The notes under the pieces were generated by a model. It ran no database searches. It saw only the letters and a program-made list of their open reading frames with translations, and was not told the DNA's origin. The translations under genes were made by a program, and so were the position numbers. From positions 1-16,710 of the forward strand of contig PIVW01000073.1 in the NCBI GenBank assembly GCA_003353825.1: 16,710 bases of DNA, in the 5' to 3' direction. Every line of letters begins with the position of its first letter. Position 1 is the stretch's first letter. Below are positions 6,682 through 14,125 of this stretch, in pieces. The stretch comes from Chloroflexota bacterium (GTDB taxonomy: Bacteria > Chloroflexota > Anaerolineae > J102).

Positions 6682-8751
6682 ATGAAGGTTTATACCAGTG
6701 ATAAGATTCGCAATATCGCCTTGCTTGGACATGGTGGATCTGGCAAAACGATGTTGGCCGAAGCTATGATCCATGCCACAGGAGCCACCAACCGCTTGGG
6801 CAGAATTGAAGAAGGCACAACAGTCGGCGACTGGGACGAGGAGGAGATCAAGCGTACACAATCGATTAATACCAGCTTGATTCCTTGCGAGTGGAAAAGC
6901 AACAAGATCAATGTTCTCGATACGCCAGGTTATCCTGACTTTGTGGGTGAAGTGATCAGTGCACTGCGCGTCTCCGAAGTCGGACTGATTGTTGTAGATG
7001 CTGTTTCCGGCGTTGAAGTGGGTACCGAACTGTCTTGGCAGCAACTGGATTTGGCCAACAAACCTCGATTTATATTCATCAATAAACTTGATCGAGACAA
7101 TGCCAACTTCGAGAGAGCCCTCAACTCCATCCGTGATGCATTCGAAGGAAATTTCGTCCCTCTTATGCTGCCCGTAGGCGCCGAATCCAGTTTTAGCGGC
7201 GTCGTTTCTGTGGTAGATGGCAAAGCGTACCTTGGCGCCGAAGGAAAAACTGGGGATGTTCCGAGTGATTTGGTGGATAACCTTGAGGAAGCCAATCTGG
7301 CGCTAATCGAGGCAGCGGCAGAAAGTGATGATGATCTACTCATGAAGTACCTGGAAGGTGAAGAACTCACACCTTCTGAAATTGCAAATGGCTTGAAGGC
7401 AGCCATCAAGCAAGGCGTTGTCATCCCAGTTCTTTGCGGCTCTGCCGTTACTGAAATCGGCGTGCGCACGACGATGGACCTCATCCTGTCGATGGTACCC
7501 TCCCCTGCCGACGCCGGCCCCTACCCAGCCATGATCGATGGTGAAGCCACCGAGATCTCCGGGACCAGTGATGAACCGATCACGGCACTCGTATTCAAAA
7601 CCGTTGCAGACCCCTTTGTTGGCCGTATCACCTTGTTCAGAGTGTTTTCGGGCGTCATGCAGTCGGACGCCAGGCTCTATAATGCCAAAAAAAGGAGCGA
7701 CGAGCGTATGGGCCAGGTTTTCAGCCTGCAAGGCAAAGAGCAGCTCAATGTTTCGGCGGTCAACACTGGCGACATCGCCGCTGCCGCTAAGCTAAACGCT
7801 ACGGTTACAGGTGACACCCTGGCCGAAAAAGGATCGTCGACGCTTCTTCCGCCGCCCAAATTCCCCAATCCCCTTTATTCTGTCGCCGTAAGCCCGGCCA
7901 CTCAGGCTGATAGCGCCAAAATCGGTGGAGCACTCAACCGTTTGGTGGAAGAAGACCCAACCCTTTCGTGGCACAACGAGCCCAGCACCCGCCAGATGCT
8001 CTTTTCGGGAATGGGTGATGTGCATATGACCATCGCCGTCAATCGCATGCAGAGCAAATTTGGCGTCGGTGTCACCACAGATATGCCTAAAGTCCCCTAC
8101 CACGAAACTGTTTCACGAACTGCTTCTGCGTCCTACCGCCATAAAAAACAGACCGGTGGCGCCGGCCAGTTTGGTGAAGTACATCTTCGTGTAGAGCGGG
8201 GTGAAGAAGGAACTGGACTGACCTATGAATGGGAGGTTTTCGGTGGTGCAATATCCACAAGTTACCGCCCATCGATTGAAAAAGGAATCCGTCAGGTACT
8301 GGATGGCGGCGTCATTGCCGGTTATCCGGTTGTCGATGTCTTGGTCGCTGTCTATGACGGCAAGGAACACCCGGTAGATTCCAAGGATATTGCCTTCCAG
8401 ATTGCCGGACGTGAAGCCTTCAAGAAAGCTTTTATGGATGCGGGTCCTGTCTTTTTGGAGCCGATTCACAAAGTGGAAGTGACCGTACCAGAAACCTACA
8501 TGGGCGATATCCTCGGCGATCTCAATACACGCCGCGCTCGTGTCCAGGGTATGGATACCATTCGCGGCAAAAGTGTGATCACGGCCGAAGTCCCCTTTGC
8601 AGAACTGTTGCGCTACGCCAATGACTTGCGGTCGATGACCCAGGGTCGTGGCGTTTACGCCGTCGAATTGCTGCGCTACGAGACCGTTCCTCAGCACCTG
8701 GCGCAGCCTATTGTCGATGCAGCACGGCGTGAAAAGGAAGAACAGAACTGA
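6682..8751 (+). CDS. Elongation factor G-like GTPase (EF-G-2/FusA2 type)
   Basis: EF-G paralogue of 689 residues with the full domain set. The GTPase motifs are G16-H-G-G-S-G-K-T23 (P-loop), switch I GDWDEEEIKRTQSI (about 49-62), D80-T-P-G-Y84 (G3), N134-K-L-D137 (G4) and GSA near 253-255. Domains II-V follow, with KEHPVDS at 561-567 in the domain IV tip region and GDLNTRRARVQGM near 612-624. Two features set it apart from the housekeeping EF-G: a GGSGKT P-loop instead of DAGKT, and Tyr84 instead of the catalytic His of DTPGH. Switch I also lacks the usual RGITI. These are typical of the second EF-G group, whose role is poorly defined, so it is probably not the main translocase. ATG at 6682 has a strong GGAGG at 6672-6676. 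Transcribed alone from 6521. Confidence 0.92.
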   Translation: MKVYTSDKIRNIALLGHGGSGKTMLAEAMIHATGATNRLGRIEEGTTVGDWDEEEIKRTQSINTSLIPCEWKSNKINVLDTPGYPDFVGEVISALRVSEVGLIVVDAVSGVEVGTELSWQQLDLANKPRFIFINKLDRDNANFERALNSIRDAFEGNFVPLMLPVGAESSFSGVVSVVDGKAYLGAEGKTGDVPSDLVDNLEEANLALIEAAAESDDDLLMKYLEGEELTPSEIANGLKAAIKQGVVIPVLCGSAVTEIGVRTTMDLILSMVPSPADAGPYPAMIDGEATEISGTSDEPITALVFKTVADPFVGRITLFRVFSGVMQSDARLYNAKKRSDERMGQVFSLQGKEQLNVSAVNTGDIAAAAKLNATVTGDTLAEKGSSTLLPPPKFPNPLYSVAVSPATQADSAKIGGALNRLVEEDPTLSWHNEPSTRQMLFSGMGDVHMTIAVNRMQSKFGVGVTTDMPKVPYHETVSRTASASYRHKKQTGGAGQFGEVHLRVERGEEGTGLTYEWEVFGGAISTSYRPSIEKGIRQVLDGGVIAGYPVVDVLVAVYDGKEHPVDSKDIAFQIAGREAFKKAFMDAGPVFLEPIHKVEVTVPETYMGDILGDLNTRRARVQGMDTIRGKSVITAEVPFAELLRYANDLRSMTQGRGVYAVELLRYETVPQHLAQPIVDAARREKEEQN

Positions 8752-8776
8752 ACCAGCCGTAGATTAGGTAGATAAT

Positions 8777-8814
8777 TTTACTCCAGCCGGATCATCAGAT
8801 CCGGCTGGAGTAAA
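8777..8814. repeat. 17-bp perfect inverted repeat downstream of the EF-G-like gene
   Basis: TTTACTCCAGCCGGATC (8777-8793) and its exact complement (8798-8814) flank a 4-base ATCA loop, 25 bases after the stop codon. No T-tract of usable length follows on either strand. It probably ends or protects the EF-G-like mRNA, acting as an atypical terminator. Confidence 0.65.
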
Positions 8815-8892
8815 TGGCAGATCTGGCGATTGGCCCGGAGCGGTGGACCCAGAACGCAATAAACTGACGCGCACCTTGTATTTTCAACCTTC

Positions 8893-8922
8893 TTGACAAG
8901 AATCCTCTGAACGACGTACAAT
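8893..8922 (+). promoter_or_regulatory. Near-consensus promoter of tRNA-Cys
   Basis: TTGACA (8893-8898), an 18-base spacer, then TACAAT (8917-8922). The tRNA begins 12 bases after the -10, as expected for a dedicated stable-RNA promoter. Confidence 0.75.
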
Positions 8923-8933
8923 ACCTGTATCAC

Positions 8934-9006
8934 GGCGACGTGGCCAAGTTGGTTAAGGCAGGGGTCTGCAAAACCCCGATCGCGGGTTCGAGTCCCGCCG
9001 TCGCCT
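8934..9006 (+). tRNA. tRNA-Cys (anticodon GCA)
   Basis: Complete cloverleaf. Acceptor arm GGCGACG (8934-8940) pairs with CGTCGCC (8999-9005), with discriminator T at 9006, as usual for tRNA-Cys. The D-arm contains GCC/GGC. The anticodon stem is GGGGT/ACCCC around loop CTGCAAA, with anticodon GCA at 8968-8970. The T-arm is GCGGG-TTCGAGT-CCCGC. The CCA end is not encoded. It stands alone, between its own promoter and terminator. Confidence 0.97.
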
Positions 9007-9024
9007 CTCCGTTTGTTTGGCGCC

Positions 9025-9056
9025 CGCCCATCCATGGTGATGGGCGTTTATTTTTG
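9025..9056 (+). terminator. Rho-independent terminator of tRNA-Cys
   Basis: CGCCCATC (9025-9032) pairs perfectly with GATGGGCG (9039-9046) around a 6-base loop, followed by TTTATTTTT. It starts about 19 bases after the tRNA. Confidence 0.85.
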
Positions 9057-9064
9057 TGCTCTGC

Positions 9065-9093
9065 TGTACGCGTGTTATAGTTTGTGCTACAAT
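9065..9093 (+). promoter_or_regulatory. Candidate extended -10 promoter for the PRC-barrel-like gene
   Basis: TGCTACAAT (9085-9093) is a TGn-extended -10 element. A weak -35, TGTACG, sits 17 bases upstream of TACAAT at 9065-9070. The leader would be about 85 bases. Confidence 0.45.
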
Positions 9094-9182
9094 GCGAACA
9101 ACTTAGGCTGTATCATTATCCTGATATAGACAGGCATTGACGATTGTCAATTTCGTTCGAATCGCTGGAGACCCAAGACAGA

Positions 9183-9818
9183 ATGTTAGATATTCCATTA
9201 TATGCGAAAGTGCTATGTACGGATGGCGAGTGCGGTGAATCGACCTATGTGGTGATAAACCCGGCAACCGAGACATTGACACATTTTGTCGTCGAAGATA
9301 AACACGCAAAACCGATGCCAGTCGAACGACTTGTACCCATCGAATTGGTGATAAAAACGGATGCACATACGATTCATCTTGATTGCAGTATGCAAGCATT
9401 CGCTGAGTTAGGGCCTTTTACAAAAACCGAATACCTCGAAAATGCACCGGTCGATTATTCTGGGCCAGACGCACCCGTCGCCTACGCCCTACCCTATGCA
9501 TTGCCATTAGAGGCCTATTACACACAAATTGAAATCGAACAGATCCCGCCAGGTGAGTTGGCTGTACGCAGACATGCTCAGGTAGAAGCCCAAGATGGCA
9601 TCGTCGGCGAAGTAGGGGAGTTTCTTGTCAATCCTGAAAACGGGCACATTTCACATTTGATCCTCAAGCATGGGCATCTCTGGCGCAAAAAAGAAATCGC
9701 CGTTCCCATCGCCAATATCGAACGGGCGGAGGAATTCACAGTCTATCTGAATATCACCAAAGAGGAGGTTTCTGGTTTACCTGAGATCCCACTCAAGCGT
9801 AATTATCAGAGCGACTGA
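9183..9818 (+). CDS. Protein with two PRC-barrel-like domains
   Basis: Soluble 211-residue protein with no signal peptide or membrane segment. Two similar beta-rich units occur: residues 1-70 (LYAKVLCTDGECGESTYVVI, with a following THFVVEDK strand) and about 124-195 (GIVGEVGEFLVNPENGHISH, then LILKHGHLW). A Pro/Ala/Tyr-rich linker joins them. The pattern of a turn, a strand with a conserved Gly, and a later hydrophobic LxHLILK strand is typical of PRC-barrel domains, small folds found in photosynthetic reaction-centre H subunits, RimM and many uncharacterised proteins. No precise function can be given. The ATG at 9183 is chosen because it sits at the domain start and has GGAG 12 bases upstream. 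A TTG at 9144 would add 13 residues but has a poorer ribosome site. Confidence 0.75.
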   Translation: MLDIPLYAKVLCTDGECGESTYVVINPATETLTHFVVEDKHAKPMPVERLVPIELVIKTDAHTIHLDCSMQAFAELGPFTKTEYLENAPVDYSGPDAPVAYALPYALPLEAYYTQIEIEQIPPGELAVRRHAQVEAQDGIVGEVGEFLVNPENGHISHLILKHGHLWRKKEIAVPIANIERAEEFTVYLNITKEEVSGLPEIPLKRNYQSD

Positions 9819-9830
9819 GCATTCACCTAG

Positions 9831-9856
9831 TGCGGTGTTTGCACTGCACGACCGCA
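9831..9856. promoter_or_regulatory. Inverted repeat TGCGGT/ACCGCA upstream of the DUF1269 gene
   Basis: TGCGGT (9831-9836) and ACCGCA (9851-9856) are perfect complements around a 14-base loop. The loop contains the candidate -35 element at 9839-9844. It may be an operator or the 3' hairpin of the preceding mRNA; there is no T-tract. Confidence 0.3.
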
Positions 9857-9868
9857 TTGCGATATGAA
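9839..9868 (+). promoter_or_regulatory. Candidate promoter for the DUF1269 gene
   Basis: TTGCAC (9839-9844), an 18-base spacer, then TATGAA (9863-9868). Transcription would begin near 9875, about 48 bases before the ATG at 9923. Confidence 0.4.
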
Positions 9869-9922
9869 TCTCTAGTTACACCCATTGTCTACTTACTGCG
9901 ACTTTCTTAAGGAGCAACACCC

Positions 9923-10435
9923 ATGTCTAATCTCATCGTTATCACTTTTGACAACCCAGATGAGGCCAACAAAGTACGCGAATCCCTCAAGATCGGATCG
10001 CAACACGGGCAGATCAGCTTGGATGACTCAGCCGTTATCGTCAAGGACGCAGATGGCAAAGCACATATCCACAACGAGCTGGACCGCGGGGTAAAAGTAG
10101 GTGCAGTCGGTGGCGGAGCCTTGGGCCTGATTATCGGCGGCCTTCTCTTCCCCATTGGTGGCATACTTATTGGTGCGGGCGTTGGCGCCCTGATCGGCTC
10201 CTTACTAGACAAAGGCATTTCAAAGGGTTTTGTCAAGGAAGTTTCCGATGACCTACAGCCCAATACCTCGGCGATCTTTTTTATCGTCCGTGATGCCAAT
10301 CCCAATGCAGCACTTGCCATCCTACGCCAGTACGAAGGCAATCTATATCAAACATCGCTGGACTCAGAGGCCGAAGAACAGGTTCGTGAAGCGCTTGAGA
10401 TACACAAGCCGCAACAGCCACCCCTTCAGGCATAG
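9923..10435 (+). CDS. DUF1269 family membrane protein
   Basis: 170-residue protein of the DUF1269 family, which has no assigned biochemical function. An N-terminal ferredoxin-like alpha/beta part (1-55; LIVITFDNPDEANKV, a feature of the family) is followed by a Gly-rich membrane hairpin (about 58-97; GGGALGLIIGGLLFPIGG and GAGVGALIGSLL). A second soluble beta-alpha part follows (103-150; SAIFFIVRDANPNAALAIL). Gly-zipper hairpins like this suggest membrane insertion or oligomerisation. AAGGAG lies 8 bases before ATG 9923, a strong ribosome site. It stands next to other small envelope-type genes, which fits a membrane or stress-related role, but that is inference. Confidence 0.85.
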   Translation: MSNLIVITFDNPDEANKVRESLKIGSQHGQISLDDSAVIVKDADGKAHIHNELDRGVKVGAVGGGALGLIIGGLLFPIGGILIGAGVGALIGSLLDKGISKGFVKEVSDDLQPNTSAIFFIVRDANPNAALAILRQYEGNLYQTSLDSEAEEQVREALEIHKPQQPPLQA

Positions 10436-10458
10436 GTCCATCGTAGAACTTGTTTGTG

Positions 10459-10614
10459 CCGGTTGAGTTGAGCGTTCATGCTTCGCTTACCTTAGACTGA
10501 GTGCAGATTTGCGCTATCTGTCATCCATAAAAACGAGTCAACTTACAACCGGAGCATGTGGCATCAGTGTAGTAATACTTCGGTTGTGACGCGGGTCGCA
10601 CATCTCGCAACCAC
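10459..10614 (+). promoter_or_regulatory. Leader with competing inverted repeats upstream of the DUF308 gene
   Basis: Segment A, CCGGTTGAGTTG (10459-10470), can pair with segment B, CAACTTACAACCGG (10539-10552), apart from a 2-base bulge. The right half of B, ACAACCG (10545-10551), can instead pair with segment C, CGGTTGT (10581-10587). Segment C can in turn pair through GGTTG with CAACC (10610-10614), just before the ATG at 10621. The alternative pairings resemble an attenuator or start-occluding switch. No promoter is recognised here, and the pattern may be chance. Confidence 0.3.
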
Positions 10615-10620
10615 ATTATT

Positions 10621-11166
10621 ATGTCAATAAAACTTAGTCAAAGCTGGTGGGCGCATGTTATTCGAGGCCTGGTTGCCATCCTTCTGGGGATAGCTCTTTT
10701 AATTTGGCCCGGCAAAACCATTCTTATCGTTGCCCTGCTTTTTGGTGTATATGCTATTGTGCATGGGCTAGCATTGGTGGTGGACGCATTGCAACAGCGA
10801 CAGCACAATGTTTATTGGTGGCAAGGCCTTGTCCTGGGCTTGTTAAACATCGCTGTCGGTGTTATTGCCATTGCATGGCCCGGCGCCAGCGCCTTGGTCA
10901 TCCTCAGTCTTTTCATCGTTTACATTTTGATAAATGGTGTTCAAGACTTGATGGCGGCAATCCGGGCATGGGGCGAAGGGGATAAGCGATGGTTACTGAT
11001 TATCGGTGGAACAGCCGGCATACTATTCTCGATTTACGCGCTATTGAATCCCGACATCGGCGCACAAATTCTAGGCTTGCTGATCGCAATCTACGCCATC
11101 ATCAGTGGCATCGTGTTCCTCCTGCATGGCTTTCAGTTACGCGCTGGAAACGAAAGTCAATCATAA
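10621..11166 (+). CDS. DUF308/HdeD-like six-helix membrane protein
   Basis: 181-residue integral membrane protein of the DUF308 (HdeD-like) family; the E. coli member is linked to acid resistance, but the mechanism is unknown. Six predicted helices lie near 12-29, 34-56, 66-85, 90-112, 123-142 and 147-169. They form three repeats of a two-helix unit, each with a turn before the second helix (IWPGKTILIVALLFGVYAI, AWPGASALVILSLFIVYIL, LNPDIGAQILGLLIAIYAI). This internal threefold repeat is the family signature. No Shine-Dalgarno site is seen before the ATG at 10621, so translation may be weak or controlled by the structured leader upstream. A small hairpin with T-tract follows the gene. Confidence 0.88.
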   Translation: MSIKLSQSWWAHVIRGLVAILLGIALLIWPGKTILIVALLFGVYAIVHGLALVVDALQQRQHNVYWWQGLVLGLLNIAVGVIAIAWPGASALVILSLFIVYILINGVQDLMAAIRAWGEGDKRWLLIIGGTAGILFSIYALLNPDIGAQILGLLIAIYAIISGIVFLLHGFQLRAGNESQS

Positions 11167-11217
11167 CTGTCATTACAAAAGCGCTTGTTCCGTGGTTCGT
11201 CGGCAAAAACATCACGT

Positions 11218-11237
11218 AACACGCAACACGTGTTTTT
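11218..11237 (+). terminator. Possible weak terminator after the DUF308 gene
   Basis: AACACG (11218-11223) pairs with CGTGTT (11229-11234) around a 5-base loop, followed by further T residues. The stem is short and AT-rich, so it is weak. About 50 bases after the stop. Confidence 0.45.
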
Positions 11238-11291
11238 CTAGGACTACACGATAGACTGTAGAACCATATTTACAACGAGAGGTACCCGTTT

Positions 11292-13928
11292 ATGACAATT
11301 TCAAATAAGCCGGACAACACGCCGGCCGAGCCAGAACAAGATTCACAGCAGACAGAAAGTTCTTCGATCGAAGGCAGCAGTAGCAGCGTCGAAACGACCG
11401 GGATTACGGTTGAGACTGAGCAGGGCACTGTCCAGGCAACGCAGACAAGTGCGTCCTCTGAGAGCGTGTCGATGTCGACACAGGCCAGTCGCTATTGGGG
11501 TGAGAGCTCTAGCGGGCGCAAGATTCTTACCATCGTTGTTGTGGCGGCAATAGCTGCCCTATTGGTGCTAGGATGTGCTGCCCTGTTCAATATGATCACA
11601 GGATCGTCAGACTCGTCATCGCCTGATGCGACCGCAACAGCCATTGCCGGTGGTGGCACCATAGTCGTTCCCACTCCTGCCCCTGGCGTCGCATCCCTGA
11701 CAGCAACGACCAATGTCAATATCCGCAGTGGCCCCGGCAGCGACTATCCCATCATCGGTATCTTGGGAATCGGAGAATCGGCAGAAGTTATTGGCGTGAG
11801 TGCTGACGGGCAATGGTGGGCTATCAAATCTCCTGACCCTAATCATGAGGCAGGCTGGGTTGCAGATCAGTACGTCGTTACGCAGAACACTGATGATGTA
11901 CCTGTGATCGTACAACCTCCTTTGCCCACACCGACCGCTGCTCCTCCTGTGAATTTCAGCGGGTGGAAAGGCGAATATTTCGACAACCCCAATCTCCAGG
12001 GGGACCCTGTACTGATAAGGGATGACGCCGAAATTAGCTTTAATTGGGGAACAGAATCCCCTGCTGCGGGCATGCCCGCAGACAACTGGTCTGCACGGTG
12101 GACCAATACGCGCGACGAAGTTGCGGCCGGCACCTATCGATTCTCTGTTTGGGTGGATGACGGTGTTCGGGTCTGGCTTGATGACGTTCTTATCATCGAT
12201 GGCTGGGTCTCAGGTAACGCTCGTAACTACACGGCTGATGTCAATGTCACCAAAGGCACTCATAGCGTTCGCGTCGAGTACTTTGAGGGCGTTGGAGCGG
12301 CCATGATTCAACTCAGCATCGGCTATATCTCCGAATACCCTGATTGGAAGGGCGAATACTTCGACAACCCGAATGTGGCAGGGGCTCCAGTCGTCGAGCG
12401 TAATGATAGGGAAATCAACTTCGATTGGGGCGCCAGTTCCCCGGCTCCCGGCATTCCCGCCGACAACTACTCGGTGCGGTGGTCACACGCTGCATTCTTC
12501 GAACAAGGAAATTACATCTTTACCATCCAAGTCGAAGGTGGTGTGCGCATGTGGTTCGACGGGCGACTGCTTATCGACGACTGGGTCGGCGCCGGCCAAC
12601 GAACGCTCCAGGCAGAAAGTGGACAGATTAGCCGAGCCTACCACGATCTCAGGATCGATTACTTCAAGAGTACAGGTAATGGTGCGATTAGAGCGACTTA
12701 CCAAGCCGGCGGCCAGCCCACAGCCACACCGGCGCCAGAAGCACCCGCGGCCATCATCTCTGCGCCGTCACAAGCAGAGGTGAACGAAGTCGTACAGTTC
12801 GTAGGTGGCGAATCTTACGCGGCTCAAGGAAATCAAATCATCACTTACGAGTGGGCCTTCGGCGATGGCTTCGGCTCCAATGACATCAATCCCACCCACG
12901 CTTATGGTGAACCCGGCGTCTATCAGGTCACCCTTACCGTCGTCGATAACAATGCCCTGACCGCTTCGACCGCCACTCAGATACAGATCGTCAGCGATGC
13001 GGTGACCGTCACACCAATCGCGACAGCGACACAGCCCTCACCTGAGCAAGGCCCGACAGCCGTCATCGCTGCGCCGACACAAGGAACGGTCGCAATTCCG
13101 ATCCCCTTCGATGGCAGTGAATCCTTTGGCCCGAACCCCATTGTCAGCTACTTCTGGGACTTCGGCGACGGCGCCAACGCCAACGCAGTAACCATTCAGC
13201 ATCCCTACGACAGGGTGGGACAATTCAACGTGACGTTGACCGTCACAGATAATGCTGGTCTGACCAACCAGACTCAAACCCGTATCACCATTAGCGCCGG
13301 CGAGGTAACCCCAACCGCACCAGCACCAACGCCTACGCAGCCGCCCGCACAACAGGGGCCGACCGCAGTCATCAGTGCCCCGACCCAGGCGGGGCAAGGT
13401 GTTCCCGTTAAGTTCGACGCATCTGAATCCTTTGGAACCAGTCCGATAACTACTTATCTTTGGGACTTTGGCGACGGCGGCAGTGCCAGTGCGGAATTGG
13501 CTGAATACACATACGGATCGGCGGGTGTGTATAACGTCTCTCTTACTGTGACCGATAGTGAAAATACGACTGATACCACCACTACTCAGATAACAATCGT
13601 CGACGCGGGTGGTGGGGGAAGTGAACTGGAAGGCGTTAACTGGGTGTTGAATAACACTCTGCCTGATTCGCAGATATTCGCCCTCTTCCAAGGTGGCAAC
13701 GTCACCGGATCGGGTGGTTGTAACAACTACAATGCGACCTACACCATCGATGGAACAAACACCACGATCGCTAATGTCACCTCTCCAGGCACCAGCTGTG
13801 GTGCTGAAATCGACCAGCAGGAAGCTGACTACTTTGCCGCATTACAATCAGCGAGCAGTCATAATGTACAGGGCAACCAGATGATCTTGAGCGGCGCCAC
13901 AACCCTGAACTACACTGCAGCTCCGTAA
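11292..13928 (+). CDS. Single-pass surface protein: SH3b, two PA14, three PKD and a META domain
   Basis: 878 residues. A Ser/Thr/Glu/Gln-rich cytoplasmic tail (1-76) ends in RK before one membrane helix (about 77-99), giving N-in, C-out topology. Outside, in order: a bacterial SH3 domain (about 135-197; VNIRSGPGSDYPIIGIL), two PA14 domains (about 222-346 and 350-470, both starting WKGEYFDNPN), three PKD domains (about 487-568, 589-668 and 689-772; WDFGDG cores), and a C-terminal META/HslJ domain (about 777-878; SGGCNNYNATY with C810 and C836). Pro/Thr-rich linkers separate the modules. SH3b and PA14 suggest contact with peptidoglycan and carbohydrate, and PKD domains serve as spacers; no catalytic domain is seen, so it is probably an adhesin or wall scaffold. 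AGAGG lies about 11 bases before the ATG. It faces the META lipoprotein gene tail to tail. Confidence 0.9.
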   Translation: MTISNKPDNTPAEPEQDSQQTESSSIEGSSSSVETTGITVETEQGTVQATQTSASSESVSMSTQASRYWGESSSGRKILTIVVVAAIAALLVLGCAALFNMITGSSDSSSPDATATAIAGGGTIVVPTPAPGVASLTATTNVNIRSGPGSDYPIIGILGIGESAEVIGVSADGQWWAIKSPDPNHEAGWVADQYVVTQNTDDVPVIVQPPLPTPTAAPPVNFSGWKGEYFDNPNLQGDPVLIRDDAEISFNWGTESPAAGMPADNWSARWTNTRDEVAAGTYRFSVWVDDGVRVWLDDVLIIDGWVSGNARNYTADVNVTKGTHSVRVEYFEGVGAAMIQLSIGYISEYPDWKGEYFDNPNVAGAPVVERNDREINFDWGASSPAPGIPADNYSVRWSHAAFFEQGNYIFTIQVEGGVRMWFDGRLLIDDWVGAGQRTLQAESGQISRAYHDLRIDYFKSTGNGAIRATYQAGGQPTATPAPEAPAAIISAPSQAEVNEVVQFVGGESYAAQGNQIITYEWAFGDGFGSNDINPTHAYGEPGVYQVTLTVVDNNALTASTATQIQIVSDAVTVTPIATATQPSPEQGPTAVIAAPTQGTVAIPIPFDGSESFGPNPIVSYFWDFGDGANANAVTIQHPYDRVGQFNVTLTVTDNAGLTNQTQTRITISAGEVTPTAPAPTPTQPPAQQGPTAVISAPTQAGQGVPVKFDASESFGTSPITTYLWDFGDGGSASAELAEYTYGSAGVYNVSLTVTDSENTTDTTTTQITIVDAGGGGSELEGVNWVLNNTLPDSQIFALFQGGNVTGSGGCNNYNATYTIDGTNTTIANVTSPGTSCGAEIDQQEADYFAALQSASSHNVQGNQMILSGATTLNYTAAP

Positions 13929-14001
13929 TCTCTATCGTCACACTGGATTCGATCTTTCGCTGAACCGTGAGCTAAGAATTCAACCTACGCATCAAGAAAA
14001 T

Positions 14002-14049
14002 AGCTACCTTGCCGAGTCAGCAGGCAAGGTAGCTGTTTTTGTTTGTTTT
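14002..14049 (+). terminator. Strong terminator between the two META-domain genes
   Basis: AGCTACCTTGCC (14002-14013) pairs perfectly with GGCAAGGTAGCT (14023-14034) around a 9-base loop. GTTTTTGTTTGTTTTT follows. It ends the 878-residue gene. A short A-run just before it (13997-14000) would give a weaker T-tract for the opposing gene. Confidence 0.9.
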
Positions 14050-14067
14050 TCGTCTCTCTGTCACATT

Positions 14068-14099
14068 GCCGCCGGACTTCAGTAGAGGAGTCAGGCGGC
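14068..14099. repeat. GC-rich hairpin just past the end of the META lipoprotein gene
   Basis: GCCGCC then GACT (14068-14078, with one unpaired G) pairs with AGTC then GGCGGC (14089-14099, with one unpaired A). It lies 27 bases beyond the minus-strand stop. There is no T-tract, so it is more likely a 3' end-protecting hairpin or a rho-type boundary than an intrinsic terminator. Confidence 0.45.
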
Positions 14100-14125
14100 C
14101 TTTATCCAAAGGGTCGGAGTCAAGT

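Noticed and set aside
8113..8697. 194-residue minus-strand open frame inside the EF-G-like gene
   Set aside because: Antisense of conserved EF-G domains IV and V; no independent signals.
13038..13691. 217-residue minus-strand open frame inside the PKD region
   Set aside because: It is the antisense shadow of the PKD/META coding sequence, has no ribosome site, and its translation is Cys/Arg-rich with no recognisable domain.
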